Source: Apium graveolens (Eukaryota > Streptophyta > Magnoliopsida > Apiales > Apiaceae). From it: a stretch of DNA of 64,000 nt. Below the pieces are notes generated by a model. That model ran no database searches. It had not been told where the DNA came from and worked only from the letters and a program-made list of their open reading frames with translations. The stretch is taken from positions 69,436,907-69,500,906 of the forward strand of contig NC_133657.1 in NCBI RefSeq assembly GCF_009905375.1, given 5' to 3'. A program made the translations under genes and the position numbers. Of this stretch, positions 11,701 to 25,214 are shown in pieces; the first letter of the stretch is position 1, and each line of letters starts with the position of its first letter.

Positions 11701-14464
11701 ACTACCATACCTTCATCTCCCCTTATGTCTTTCCATACTGAACCTTCTTTGCTGACCCATTTATAAGCATCCAATTTACCATAACTCACTTATTTGAGTG
11801 GGAAAACCCAACCATTCCTTGATAAATACACTCAAAGTTTATTCGTAACTAGCATTTCTTCGATCTTGAATCTTCATGACAAATATCTCCCACATGATTG
11901 AGGTAGGCTTCATCTTCACAACGTATTAATCGAGTATCTGTTTGTTATTAAGAATTTCTTCATTCTCTTCCGTTGTCCAAACAATCATTTGCCTTATCCG
12001 ATATACGCAGCTTTACCTTCTTATTCCTCTAGTTAATTTACCTCATACAGTTCCCTAACTACTTCAATTCACGCCAAAATCTCATATTTACAACGTATCA
12101 TGTATACAGATTTCCGCTTCTGGTTTGATGTCATCATGATAACCATATTATTGGCATAATGATTCTTCTTTGCACGTATATGTCCACCATTTATTAGCTT
12201 ACAATTATCCATACTCATCATATAACTCCATCTGCTACACGGGTTCATTTCACTTCCTTTTTAAAACATTCAAAGGATAAACCTTACACAAGAAGGAATT
12301 TGTGTATATGATTGTGATCGGAAACTTTTTCTAAGGGATAACAGTACAAGGAAATAATCAGAAGGATCCATGAATCAAAAAAATCATAATTGAGGTGGAA
12401 AGAATAAATGATGATTTGGATATGAGTGAGACAACCATATTTGTACTCAAGATGTCTAATCTTTCATACTATATGGCATACAGCACATGATTTGGTGGCG
12501 TCCCACCAGACTCTTTGTTATTCCGATAAAGCGTCACACCATAACACTTTGTCTCAATCAAAAAGAAATAATTTGAATGCGGAATGATTTGAAAGGGATT
12601 CAACAATTTCCTTATCACCTTATAGAGCTGATTATGAAAGAAGTTCAGACTTTACTCGAGATTCAGAAGAATATATATAGGATTATTGGAAAGAATGGTA
12701 TCATTGGTCGCCATCCACATTTCATCTGTTTACAGCTTCAACGCTTGTCTGATCAATAGATCCCATTCCGAGTCATGTATTAACTTTAGAAAGTTCTCTG
12801 AAATGCTTTCTTAAATCGATCAATATAATAATTTCCCATTTATTAGGTCTTGTTTCTTTAGCGTCGCGCTTCCCTGTTCAATATTTTTATAATTCGATTC
12901 TAGTTGCACTCTTACAAGATTTGCAATCATAACTTCAATTTTCGTTTACACTACTAATCATTCCACATATCAACTCCTTTGCTAATAACATTCTTCTTTT
13001 AGAAAAGTCTGGAGAATTTCTCGATTTTCTTTGCTCATAATCGATTTCTTGTAAATCAACGTTTTCTTTGAACTCTAATCGTCTCAGAAATTGGATGAAC
13101 AGTTTCCCCGGACATTGGTTCTGTCATTAAACTTATCAAACAATATTTACATTCTTTTGCTAGGAACAATCAAATCTTTTCCGTAATAGCGGGTCCACTT
13201 GGCCTTCTAAACGAACCATACTAACTTCTAGAACAAGTATTTTTCTGGATAATCTGAATCTTATAACAAACAAGAAACTCAAGTAGTAGTTTGACAACAA
13301 CGTTTTTAAAACTTGTTTTGTTCCAAGGAATTTTAGAAAAAATTAATTAAAAAAATCTCTTTTAAAAATTATTTAAAAAATTTTAAAATCATACACCTGG
13401 TCGTCATTACTATATGAGTTGGTTGTCGTCCTTCTCAACTATCACAAAGAAATTTAATTAGGAAAACAATCATGTAAGAGCCCATTCATTTCCATATACC
13501 TTCTACCCCTTATTGGGTCCATGTTGCCTTCATTGATCGACCAAAAACTTCAGTTATCGTTGCATATTATCTTACTCATAACTTCACTTCTAGCCTTTCA
13601 TACCGGTAACACTTCCATCATTATCTCTTACGATTACTAAGTATAAATAGGTCTAACAAATCTATTTTATAAAATAAGGTTGACTAATATCACACCACAT
13701 TACTACTATACTCATCATGTTTGGTCATAATATCATCATCTACTTCCAAGAAAATTCTCTATTTCCAATCTTTTCAAACTTCTTTAAAATCCATCTTTCT
13801 CACTCCAAAAGATAATCATAGGTGGCATACTTACTAGTAGCTCCATATAACCTGGTAGTAGCTATTCTCCGAAATGTACGAATCCTCTCTTTAGGTTTCT
13901 TCCAACCCTTCTTAATATCTCGTGTACTCACCATATGCTGTAGCTCTCGAATCCATCCTCATAGGTACTATTATTTCATAAGATGGTTTTAAACTGATGG
14001 TATAGAACAAGGTGTATGAACAAGGTGTAGGGGAGACAGAAAAGATGCGCTCACAGCTAAATATATGGTAGAACCAGAATTAGTATGTGGGGGATTCTCG
14101 AATTGGTAGTCTCGCATCAGGGGATGACATAATAACGTGAAAAGGTACAACCACCGCAACAGGATGTGACATGGCTAACACCGGTGGAAGAGCAGGGTGT
14201 GAATCAGATGATAGTCTTCCGACTAAAGGCTCCGAATGATCAGACGATCCAGGGATAAAAGAATCTTTCATCGCCGCCATCTGAAAATCGCATCGCTAGA
14301 TAAGGATCTCGAATCTCATCACGGATCGCACTAAAACCTACTATTTGGTCGTATTCAACCTCTCGACATTCTATCTTTCTATTTCCTAATCCTAACCCTT
14401 TATCCATTCCCGACAATCTAGGCTTGTTTCAGTGAATTGAAATATGTGGCTCTGGTGCCAAAAA
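8772..14464 (-). other. Internal region of element B, no clear gag-pol
   Basis: It starts at the left with a tract that reads on the minus strand as CCTTTTAAGGGGGAAGGA (8772-8789), the polypurine tract. I could not recognise RT, RNase H or integrase motifs. Near the 5' end, a 67-codon minus frame at 14080-14280 and a readable stretch of some 35 codons at about 13800-13907 could be remains of a gag N-terminus, at low confidence. About 255 bp (10371-10636) match part of solo LTR F (35455-35710). A pyrimidine-rich run lies at 10725-10780. The rest shows nothing I can name. Confidence 0.6.
14447..14460 (-). promoter_or_regulatory. Primer binding site of element B
   Basis: The minus strand reads TGGCACCAGAGCCA four bases inside the 5' LTR. 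It matches the initiator-Met primer word TGGTATCAGAGCCA at 12 of 14 positions, both differences being T to C. Confidence 0.65.
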
Positions 14465-16608
14465 TGTAACGCCCTCCAAACTCGGGTCAGAAGTTTGGGG
14501 TTCACAACACACACACCCAATATATATAAACCTTTATATATAATATTATATGCATTGACCCTTCTTTACACAACCACGGATCGCAACAGCTTAAAGTATG
14601 AAAATAAGCCACAACCTTATCTTTTATTACATCGTACCAAATCCCAACTAGTTCAACTTACAACTGATAATACTATCATTCTTACAATCTTGCATAACTC
14701 ATCTACCATTTAAAGCTCCTGCTAGCTCGATCCAACTTAACCTGAAATCCTAGCTCGCACACTGGACTTGGAATCCTCGTTACCGACAATTTCCTCTTCA
14801 ACTGTTGAAAACATAAAAAGATTTGCAAGAGTGAGCTAACTATCTTAGCAAGTCATAATAGCAATAACTGAGGTTAAACAATAACCAATTGAAATGATTC
14901 AAAGGAATCAAGTTTCTGAATAAGCAATGATTAAAATTGGATATTCACTTTTCATTTTAAAAACCAACGTTAGGCTGCTTATCAGTCACGCACTAACCTC
15001 GAGAAAGGCTCCCATCTTTGCTCTATATACTGGACCCAAGGCACGAATTGGCCTATTATGACCATGAATCTGGTCCGACCACGAATCTGGTCCACATTTA
15101 TAAAACCATCCAATTTTAAAATAATTTAATATGATAACCAATGTAATTCAATAAGCTGAATCTTAAACAACATTTATCTTGAAGCATAGGGTGATTCACC
15201 ACACCATGAAAGTATAAAAAGGATTTCAAAAAGATTGGCTTTCAATCAAGGAAAGAATCAGAAAGTAGAAGACCAAGGGTTCAAGGGTTACAAGGATTGT
15301 TCTTCTGTTAAACAAGGAGTAAAGGTTGGTATGTCAAGCAATTCAATATTAGAAATCGGTATGTGGTAGATATGGATTTGTGGAGTAGTATCGTATGTGT
15401 CTGGCTCGTATCTGAGAATCCAACAATCAATGGTTTATGAAGAATAAGGCTTATGGCTCAAGATCAATAAGAATCAGGGTCCAAGGTTGAATAGTTTAAA
15501 GCACTTGCAATATAAAACATGATTTATTTTGAATACTAGCAACATGTTATAAGAAAGTTTGAAAATATTTGCAATATAATTTAAAGAAGGATCCGAAGTA
15601 CTTGCCTTATCACCGATGATTTCCAACTTTACTTGTACCCATATAACAGTTTTACTTTTCCATCACTTTCCTTCTCTTTCTATGCCTTGCTTCTATATAT
15701 CAATCACTCGCCTTCTCTTTCTACGCTTCAGTTCTATTTACTGATCACTGGCTTTCTTTTCTATGCCTCGTTTACTCTGCTAGGCATCACAAGTATCTAT
15801 CAATATTCAAAATTATATTATTCTAATCGTCACATAGACGTCATAAGTTTTTATCTACCCTTCGTTTGACCCAAATCCGATTTACGGATTGAAAGTTACG
15901 ACTAAAACACATAAATCAGATAGCACGTAGCACATAACATATAGGATATTCGATCAAAATAATTTTTCAAAGAAGATTCGGGGTAAAAATGATTTTCCAA
16001 GTATTTATTACAAAATTTTGAACATTTTGCGGAATTAAAATGGGACTCCGAATCATTTAATAATTAAATAATAGGCTGTGAACACCCGAATCTGACTTTA
16101 AAATAATTTTATAATAATCATCGAGCCTTGAAAATAATTTAAAATAATCTGTTAAAGCTCGAAACTATTTTTCAGAATTTTTAAATAAAAAATAAATAAT
16201 TAAATCTAATTATTAAATCAATTAATAATTAATTAAATTAATTAATCAAGTAATATTAAATTAATAAATTAATTAAAATAATTAAATGCTAATTAAAATT
16301 AATTAAAATAAATTACATTTATTTTTTTTATAATTAAAAACAATTTTCTGAATTTTAGAAATAATTTTCCAAAATTAATTATGATTTTTTGTAAATACAA
16401 TAGATATTAAAATTATTTTTAAAAAAAATAAATCAGAAACAGAAGTTGGATCTGGAATTAGGGAAAAACAGGATCAAAAGCGGATCAAGAAGGGTCAATC
16501 AAACGGGTCGTGAAGAACTGTTCAACCCGCCGCCCGTATCTCCAAAATCTGGCCGCCGGGGTTTTTCCGGCGAGCTTCAATCCACAACCTAGACAACACT
16601 ATCTTGTT
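14465..16608 (-). repeat. 5' LTR of element B, first segment
   Basis: It begins TGTAACGCCC and aligns with 5244-7410 of the other LTR. It is cut at 16608 by element C; the last five bases (TTGTT, 16604-16608) are C's target duplication. The frame at 15633-15869 is a shadow, repeated in the other LTR. Confidence 0.87.
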
Positions 16609-18700
16609 TGTAACACCCCCAAATCCGGGGTCGGGGATCCAGGTTGTCACGAGTTCCATTTCCCTTAATAACACCCAATCTTAATAAATAATCAACTACT
16701 CTGTACTGTGACCCCACAATAAACACACACACCACAAGTTATAGTCTCAGAGATGAATATCCAAAAAAAAATAATCACAAGTCGTTTTATTCCACAATTA
16801 TATGCCAATACACCTTAAAAGGGTTTCTGAATAAATTTACATTTCTTTGCCATTATTACAATTCATAAATATACATAAATTTGGTAAATCAAAAGTTGAA
16901 GCCTAGCCTATTGGTAGTTCCTACCTCAGCTACAGCGACATCAACGCCTATAGGAAACTGCGGAACGTTTCCTATCCGCTCGCGAATTGGGAGCTTGGTC
17001 CTGTTCATCTTTTCTATCTGTTGTTGTGTGATGAAAGAAGAAAGCAAGGGTGAGCAGCAAGCCCACCAAAATAATATGTACAATGATTTACAGTATATGA
17101 GCCTTCTCATAGTACTCATGAAAGTCTTGGTCAAAAGAAATGAACCAAGTTTGATATCTTAATGCGATGAAGTCGCAATATATTCAATATATATACATAT
17201 ATACTTTTCAAAATCTTGGAAGTCCTCTTCCATGCATAATATACACAGAGTTCCAGTTTATAACTGTATAAAACTATCGTTGCAAGGTGACCTCATATAT
17301 CTAACCTTGTCTCAACGTTTTTCTGAAAATCTTTGACATGCATAAAATAATCATTTACTAGATATAAGTTTAAAAGATGAAGTTACAAGATACTCCAATA
17401 TACTTATATCTTTTCCAAATACTACTTGAACTACCACCGTTCAAGTTATAATTAGTTCAAAAGTTCATCACATAGATGAGACTACAAGATAATACTTGAA
17501 TAGATTCAATCTTTAAAATATCATCAAAATAAAATGAAGTTATGATATACTTCATTTGATGCAAACATCATTTTGAAAACTTGACCCTGCCAACACTCAA
17601 CAATCGCCCAACCGTAGCCTTTCTATCGAAGTGCTCTGGGTAGTGTTGCAGAAATATCCAATTGGATGATGAACTCATTACGGGAGTTTGCCGCGCCAGG
17701 AAGACCACTTACGATGATCAGTCGTAGTAGTACAACCCCACCATTTTCTACATGTAGAGGAGAACCTGTCGGATTTACTTGTCAACCGAACACTGGACTC
17801 CTAAGGAATGGACTGTCTTAGCGGAACTTCCAGGCCATTATGGGCCAATATAATAAGGCTGGGCCGGCGCCACTCGACCACTTACGCCACTCCTAGTTTA
17901 GATGAAATCCATGACTCTGAAACGTAAAGCTCGTCCCCCCTTTCCCCAAGTAAAAACTTGTTGATATGGCTCCACCAAGAAGTCGTATCTAGTTGGAAAG
18001 GAAAACTCACCGATATTTCCCAGGCGATGCCTGTTAATTGATTAACTTGTTCCAAGAATTTTACTTCCCGAGTGTTGGGTAAGTAATCAAAACTCTTTTA
18101 TCAAGACAACAACCTTGTTGCGAATATAAAACACACCACAGAGCCGGATCCCTCAGGTTTTGAGCGAGTATTTAAATCCCCTTCGAAAGGAGGATCTTAA
18201 ATATAAAAATGAGTTTTGGGATCCGCTCTAACTTTTAAAAATCATTTTGAAGACTCGCAAAATATTTTTAAGAATGTTTGGAGTGATGCTGATTTAACAA
18301 AATAAATCAGTCCCAATATATTAGAAAATATCTGAATATTATTATTTAAATAATATTCCCATAAACAATAATCTTTATAAAAATAATTGAAGTAGATGTT
18401 GTAAAACTTATACTTGAAATGAGTATTAAATAACCAAAGATATACTTATACGAAAGTACTATCTTTATTTGAATCATCAAGATAAGTTTGATTATCGACA
18501 CCTTATTCTTTAATAAAATCAAGAATATATCTCAGCAAATAATCAGAGTCATAGATCATCAAATGAATATTCAAATAATATTCAATAAATAAATAAGCCG
18601 AGTCATAATCCCTCGAATGAATATTCGAAATAATATTCATTAAATAATATAAAGCTATCGAATAAACCTTATTCGATTAATAGTTTTGAAAACTATAACC

Positions 18701-18743
<43 letters not shown>

Positions 18744-20889
18744 CTACTCGGGATCCTCGACTCCCGGTTTTAGAAAATGGTTTCACCTTTGGGTCCCTAT
18801 ACTAAGGGTATATGCAATTTACCGCTATTCTCTAGCAAAGGTATTATCAACTGAATCAACAGATATATATGGCAAGAATACGAAACAGGCATGCATATAT
18901 ACCATATTACATGCTACAATATATTGCAAGAATTTGCTAAATAACCATTATGCATTTATCACAAGATAATGCATATACAAGTGTATACATCACAACAACA
19001 GTATAACGGATAGAAAACTTGCCTGAGTGCTCCCGGATAGGCTTCCGGATAGGCTTAAGCTTAGAGTGGGTCCGATAACCTATGAACAACAACATAAGTC
19101 GGAATTAAACCCCGGTCGGTTAAGAAACTAGACTTTAACCATTTAGAGTCCTAACGTTCGCTTTCGCGCTTAACAATTTACTTAAGTCGCTTGAGTACCC
19201 TCGGCTCCACCATTTTTAATAATTTAACCACTAAGGGTTTTAAGGCGATTCTTTCGCGAGTATCTTACCAACTGCCTAATCCACTTTACATAATTGTTTA
19301 TTACCCCAATTAGTCATTTAAGGTCCTTAACCAAGGTTTCAAAGTAAGGAGAGGGGTAATGATTCGTTCGCGAAACATTGTTACTTAAAACGGCCGTTTC
19401 TCCTAAACCGTACATCGGAATCAAACGAACCACATATCAAAACGAAGCTCGTAACATGAACTATCTAAACATGGCAATGGTAAAAACCTAACAGTGAGTT
19501 CAAGGGTTCTGATGTTAAGAACAAAACAGTCTACGGTAAATCAGGCATTACGACGGCTATGTTTACGCGATTTCCCAAACTTTTACTTAACCAATTCAAC
19601 CACCAATCAATCCCAATTCACAACCCAATCAAAAATCCATCCATACCATACTACAACAGCCCCAACAAATCAATATTACCAATTCATACTTATTTCTCAA
19701 TTATGAACTAAGAGTTTACTTAAGTTCATTGACTAATAACCAAGATTTCCAACTCCAAAAATATCACAAAATCAACCAATCTCTAAACACACCATAATCA
19801 TGCCTCTCACCAACTAAACTACTCATAACAAGCTTTAAACATGATTACACACCCATTACACTAACCCATCATCTAAACATTAGGAAATCTAAACAACAAA
19901 GCTTAAGACTAAGATCATGAAGAGTTATACCTTCCTTGAAGCTTTTAATCCATGAAAGATCCTTGGAATGCCCATGGAAGCCTTAATCTAACCTCCTACA
20001 AGCTTGATCTTTCAAAGAAATCAAGAACACAAAAATTAATTTCAAGTAGTACTATTCACCATCTTCTTCCTTGATTTATAAAAAAAGATTGGCTTGGAAT
20101 TAGAAGCTTAAACTTATAGGAAGTATATAACTATCCATGGGGAAGCTTATATAAATACCTTGCCAAATAGTAAGTGGTGGAGCTTGGATCTTCATTTTTT
20201 AAGAAAAGGGTTCGAGGGTTTCATGAAGAAAATGGAGGGTTTTGTGTTTTGTTTGGTGAAAAATGAAATGTTTGGCTTGGTTGGTTGAATTTTGATTTGT
20301 TTTAGGTTAATTACCTAATTAACCTTGATTTTGTGTGGTTATCATTCAACCACACTTCCTCCCCCCCCATGTCATGCTTACATCATCAAGTGATGTCACC
20401 CTCCCTCCTTTGTCCTCTTCCTATTGGTTTGATGACATCATCCCCACTAATCCCTTTGATTAGCTTCTAATTGTTTGCCTAATGACCGCCGATTTGTTAT
20501 ACGGTTCGCTTAACTTTCGTTTTCGTTTATCGTTTGAGGGATCATACCCGGGATCTTATTACTTGGGTTTCCTTAACCTTTCTCAATACATTATATTCCT
20601 TTTATGATCCTCTCTTATAATCCTTTAATTTAAATCCTTTTTATCCTGTTACCTTATACTCAATTCTTTCCGTATCTAGTGAATTTCCGGGAAAAATCGA
20701 AGTGTTCGGAATTGGATTCTGACGATCTTTACATACACTTATATACCACATAGAGTAATAATAATATCCCAGAAGATCAATAACAGAACCCCTACATAGT
20801 GTGGCATGAAAGGTTTTCTTATTCAGCATAATCTGCAAAATCACTATTCATAAGGGTTTCAAAAATTTCCAAAAATTGGGGTTATTACA
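16609..20889 (-). repeat. 3' LTR of element C (4281 bp)
   Basis: TGTAACACCCCC... to ...GGTTATTACA. Compared with the other LTR it has a 12-bp tandem duplication (CCGGATAGGCTT at 19033-19044 and 19045-19056; one copy at 28871-28882) and a longer TA run. A C8 run lies at about 20362. The frames at 16881-17162, 16889-17134, 19494-19706 and 20641-20844 recur in the other LTR only because the LTRs are nearly identical. Confidence 0.93.
18701..18739. repeat. TA dinucleotide run in LTR of C
   Basis: An almost pure AT/TA tract of 39 bases. The matching place in the other LTR (28554-28580) is shorter, so the length changed after insertion or during reverse transcription. Confidence 0.9.
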
Positions 20890-20908
20890 GTCTCCCCTCC
20901 TTAAAAGG
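20890..20908 (-). promoter_or_regulatory. Polypurine tract of element C
   Basis: The minus strand reads CCTTTTAAGGAGGGGAGAC directly before the 3' LTR (TGTAATAACC). It is the expected second-strand primer and fixes the element's direction. Confidence 0.85.
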
Positions 20909-21144
20909 ATTCCGTCCCGGAATCAGATAAAAATGAATAGGGATACTCTCTTAGCATTGCACTTTCTAACTCTCGAGTAAATTTTCCCACATTGTGGTCT
21001 TACCACCAAACTCTGCCTAGTTTGATAACCTTTCTCCTAAGCACTTGTTCCTTTTCACTCTATAACCCTTCCTGGTTGCTCCATATAGGTTACGTCGGGT
21101 TGCATGTCTATGCGCTCATATGCCCTTATTTATCTGGCATCCGA

Positions 21145-21665
21145 ATTACACTTCCTTAACATTGATACGTGGAACACGTTATGAACTTGCTACAGGTTCG
21201 GGGGTAGGGCTAGCTCATATACTAACTCCCCAATACGTCTTAATATATCCAAGGGTCCAACAATTTGTGGACTTAAACTTTCCTTTCTTTCCGACCCTCA
21301 TCCATCTTTTCCAAGGGAATACCTATAACAACACTAGGTCCCCTACTTCCTATTCCTTGTCCTTTCCTGTCAAATTAACATATTTATCATGTCCATCTTG
21401 GGCTACTACCAGCCGTCCTCTGATTAGATCTATCATATCCTTGGTCCTTTGGACCACTGCTGGTCCGAGCATCTTGCGCTCTACAACTTCATCCTAACAT
21501 AAGGGAGATCGACATTTTCTTCCCTCAAAGATCTCATAAGACGACATCTCGATACCTGACATACGATCTATTATCGTGAGAAAACTCAATCCGCGTTAAG
21601 TGATCATTCCAAACTCTTTCAGGTCTATTGCACAGACTCTCATAATAGCTTTTAGCATTAGAGCT
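21145..21665 (-). pseudogene. Integrase C-terminal part of element C
   Basis: The minus-strand reading gives GRKCRSPLC, LGPAVVQRTKDMIDLIRGRL, then GPLDILRRIGELVYELALPP and QVHNVFHVSMLRKC, the end of a Ty3/Tekay integrase with its GPF/Y-type module. At least two in-frame TAG codons fall where related proteins carry Trp (after SPLC) and probably Gln (before QVHN), and the frame slips in places. I see no chromodomain downstream, but the reading fades toward 20908. It is not functional. Confidence 0.85.
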
Positions 21666-23339
21666 TTTGCTTCTCAATACCCATTCTTTTCCAGTTCATA
21701 ATCACTACTACCTTCCGTTCCTAATATTATACTGGTTATACTTTTGCTCGTTAGCGTTCTATAACCTTTTAATAAATACGTCAACCTTAGTATCACGAAC
21801 GTGTTTCCATTCCGAATACCACCATAACTTTACTACTCCTTTTTCAGCTGCTTCTATCTTTGGAAGCTTGATCAATCAAATTGAAGTAAAAGAACTTATT
21901 GAGAGATCACTATGATCATGAACACTTGTTACATTGCATAGTTAGTACAGAAGGTGGCCAATCTTTAGTACTTGACAAGCAATTAAACAATAGATGGTAT
22001 CCTACTCGGCTTCTATCACACAGATAGATAGTCTTTCGGCAATACCTCCCCTTCTGGAAGGGTTGTTCTTCTCAATTTATATGAAATGAAAAGAAGAGAA
22101 AAGAAGGAATTGAAGAGAATTATATATATATATAAATTATGCTGCCACAAAATATCTGGCTTGGAATTTACCTCTGAACTATAGAGGTTTGTCATAGGAG
22201 AACGAAACATATATGTATATAAATCCACCTCAAGTATAATAGCATCGCATTTCACATGCTTAAATATTTACTATTCCATCCATCATTCTATGGACCCATG
22301 CTCTTGCTCGAGCTTATACACAATCACCTTTGAAACTCCCTCGACATCGAAATCAAATCTGGGATCTCATTCTAGACATCATCGTTACTAGAATTCTATG
22401 CTTGCACCGCAACCTTCCTCGTATAGTCATACGACCCTCTATTGATAAGGAGGAATAAATATTCAATGGTAAATAATCTACTTAATTAGTCTATTCAATG
22501 ATAACTTATACACTACCACGACCCGATTAGTGGTACTCAATCTCAACATCCATTCCAATACAACTCTCACGGTTGTAATCAGCTCATTACTCGCAGAATC
22601 ATTGCTGCATTACTATGGTCCACCACTAACCTACTGTCGTCATTCATTTTCCATGAAATCTTAATATCTAACCATACGGAGTCCATACGTGTCGTATAGA
22701 ATTCTCCTAAGGAGGTAACATAATTACCATTCATGATTCATGAAGAACACTCTAGATCCTGATGTACATACATGACACGAAACAGATAAAATTGTAGAAG
22801 AGTTTCAATCAAAGCAACGATAGCAGGTTAATACCATTCTTAATCATATACCTTAAATAGAAGACTTAACTCAAGGGTTCGTCTAGTCCTTTTTGAAACA
22901 TGGTCCTGGATTATTCTCAAGATAGGACCTTCTAAGATAGATAGCCCGCTCATGGCGATTACACGAATTAAACCTTTACCAACTACTATTACGGTTGGGT
23001 ATTGCACAGTCATCAGAAGGAATGTCAATCTTCCAAACCATAATACAACCTTCATAGCTTTAACCATCATCACTGTATTCCTTTGGCACAAGCGCCTATA
23101 ATTATCCTCTTACCATTAAAGTGTCGGCCACCTCTTTGGACTTTCCTGATAGTAAAATTTCCTTACAATCAATGTCATTTTAACCACCTCCAAATAAATT
23201 TTCTACCTTATTTCAATCACAGCTTATGTGAAGATGTTTTCCTTAAAATCTGATGAGTGAAAAAAAAATATCACCATTTTTTCCATAAGTTATTGCCTCG
23301 GTCTTTAGAGGTTAATCATTGTCATGACTGACTCTCAAT
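21666..23339 (-). other. Unreadable internal DNA of C (integrase N-half and RNase H expected)
   Basis: By position this should hold the integrase catalytic core and RNase H. I could not find their motifs in a continuous reading. Short frames on either strand (21667-21915, 22016-22255, 22840-23091) show no family resemblance. Confidence 0.5.
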
Positions 23340-23565
23340 CATAATTAGAACATCTTTTATCTTAAGTCCTAATTGCCCTGAACAATTTCGACCATTACTG
23401 GTTCGATCCATACCTTCTCGTGGTTTAACACGTGCCCCACTTGGCATCATTATAATTACATCATATTTCCTTTATCAACATTTCTATTCTTGAGAATTTT
23501 GAATATTACCTTTCTCCTTGTAAAACCTCTAAGGTTATCCTTGAATCGTTCCTCATGAATTCCCT
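23340..23565 (-). pseudogene. Reverse transcriptase fragment of element C
   Basis: The minus-strand reading shows a DGILICPVSREF segment, matching the DDILIYS...EEH region of Ty3 RT, followed by an ITLEVLQ segment and, after a gap, GHVLNHEKVWIEP (normally a LGHVVN.EGI.VDP motif). The second catalytic Asp of the DD pair reads Gly. Stops and frameshifts are frequent. The match is by eye and moderate. Confidence 0.6.
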
Positions 23566-24719
23566 AGATACAGGGCATATCAAGATACCATCTATTAATA
23601 CCAGAATCATTATCTTCATACTTCTGAAAAATTTCTCCACTGATCCTTAAAGGTTGTTATTACCTTAATCCTTTCCAATTCATACTGTCAAAACTCATGA
23701 TGTCCCTATTAAGGGTGAAATGCCAACCTTTATGTATTCCCCTAGGATTCGTTTTAAGTTACCGATGTTCTATCCTTAATTCCACCTTTAAAAATGTACA
23801 TGCATCCTTCCATGGATAAATCAAATCATATATCCCTGATAAGCGTGTCTTATTCAATCATTCTCACCTCGATAGTATATGCCTAATTTTCACAATAACA
23901 TCTGTATTCAAAATGAGGTCAATCAATATGGCCTCCAAAAGATAACAACGGTTATCCGCTTTTCTTGCCTAATTTGGTAATGATAACAAGGATGTTCTGG
24001 AAGATATTGGTCGTGTTCAACGCGAACTTCTTCTTAATAATTCCTTATTTACTTTTGTTGTTTATCTCAACAGTCATCTCAAGGTTGGGATATTTTTCAT
24101 ACCTGGCATCTCTCTTTCTGGGTATCATGCCACTGGTCTTACACTTCACCTTCTTGAAGGTCACTTCCTTCATCCAATTTTCTTAATTTCTTACTTTCTT
24201 GTCTCCTCAGTCTATCCGCGTCTCATTATTTATCCTTCGAATTATCTCAAGGTTTCCTCGAATCCTCCCAACTTACAGGGGATAAAATATATGTATCTCT
24301 TATGCCCTCAACCATCAATTTTAACTCATGGTGAATCAGCCTCATCCTAACGAATGCATACTTTTCTATTTCTATTGATACGAGTCTTTAGGGTTTCCTC
24401 ATACCCAACTCCCTTATCATACCTCAAACTCTATTGCCTTTATATTCCTTTCCACTTCAGTTTCTTTTTATTTTCCTTTCTCTTATCCTTATTTCATGAA
24501 CCAACACAACATAAGTATTGATTTCAAACATCCCTTCATTCTGGATTCGTGTCCTCAGAACGAATCTTGACAACTTTTACAACTTAGATTCATAATTCAT
24601 CATACTCATCCGCTTGTGTTCTAGCTCCAAAGCTTTTACACTATCTCCTTATCTTTGGGAATTACTTTCCCGAAAACAATTTACTGAACTTAAATCAGTT
24701 TATTATAATCTCTTGCTTT
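23566..24719 (-). other. Internal DNA of C between gag and RT fragments
   Basis: The end of gag, the zinc knuckle and the protease would be expected here. I recognise none of them. The 73-codon plus frame at 23965-24186 is hydrophobic but antisense to the element, and I do not take it as a gene. Confidence 0.45.
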
Positions 24720-24960
24720 GTGCCTTCCTTGGCCTTTCACCAGCGGGTGGTCTCTCTCTTAGGAGGGTAAGTGACAAAAACAGTCTTTTGTGATTCGTCA
24801 ATCATTCAGAATCTCAAATGATTCCTCTATTTCCTTTAGCCAGGCTCTTGCCTCGACTAGGTCAACCTGTTCCTTGGAACTCTGAGAGCTTAGAGACTTA
24901 AAGGTCCTGAAAGAATTTCCTACCGCATTGTTTCCTCAAGGTGGTGGTTGGGGATAATAG
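24720..24960 (-). pseudogene. Gag (Retrotrans_gag) fragment of element C
   Basis: The minus-strand reading gives FRTFKSLSS, then DLVEARAWLKEIEESFEIL, then in the next frame QKTVFVTYPPKRETTRW. This is the Ty3-type gag core (VEARAWLKE.EK.FEIL...QK..FA.YLL.GEA..WW). A TGA follows the first block and the frame shifts. It lies downstream of an RT/RNase H fragment (25215-26035) on the same strand, the reverse of the normal order. Confidence 0.8.
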
Positions 24961-25214
24961 TCTAAGTTCTGTCTAGACAGGTCCTTAAATTGCCGTATAG
25001 GAGTACCGTCTCGGGTCTCCTTTCTTTACTCGACTTTCTGTTTCCTTAGTATGAAATGTTTCAACCTTCTCCCATAATCGGGGTTATCTTATACATTAAA
25101 AACCTTGTTTTCCACTCTATTATGTTATGGGTTCTTTCTTTCTTGATGGCAACCTCCCTGACTATCACATTCAGGGTTTGCCCTAAATCTTATTCCTCAA
25201 ACTATGGCTCTTAT

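Noticed and set aside
16881..17162. Small frames of 81-93 codons on both strands in C's LTR, repeated at 26733-27014
   Set aside because: They recur only because the two LTRs are nearly identical. The two strands overlap fully and neither resembles a protein family.
20641..20844. 67-codon minus frame, repeated at 30467-30670
   Set aside because: LTR sequence of C; duplication is due to the LTR pair.
23965..24186. 73-codon hydrophobic plus frame suggesting a membrane protein
   Set aside because: Antisense to element C's gag-pol, with no homology or promoter context.
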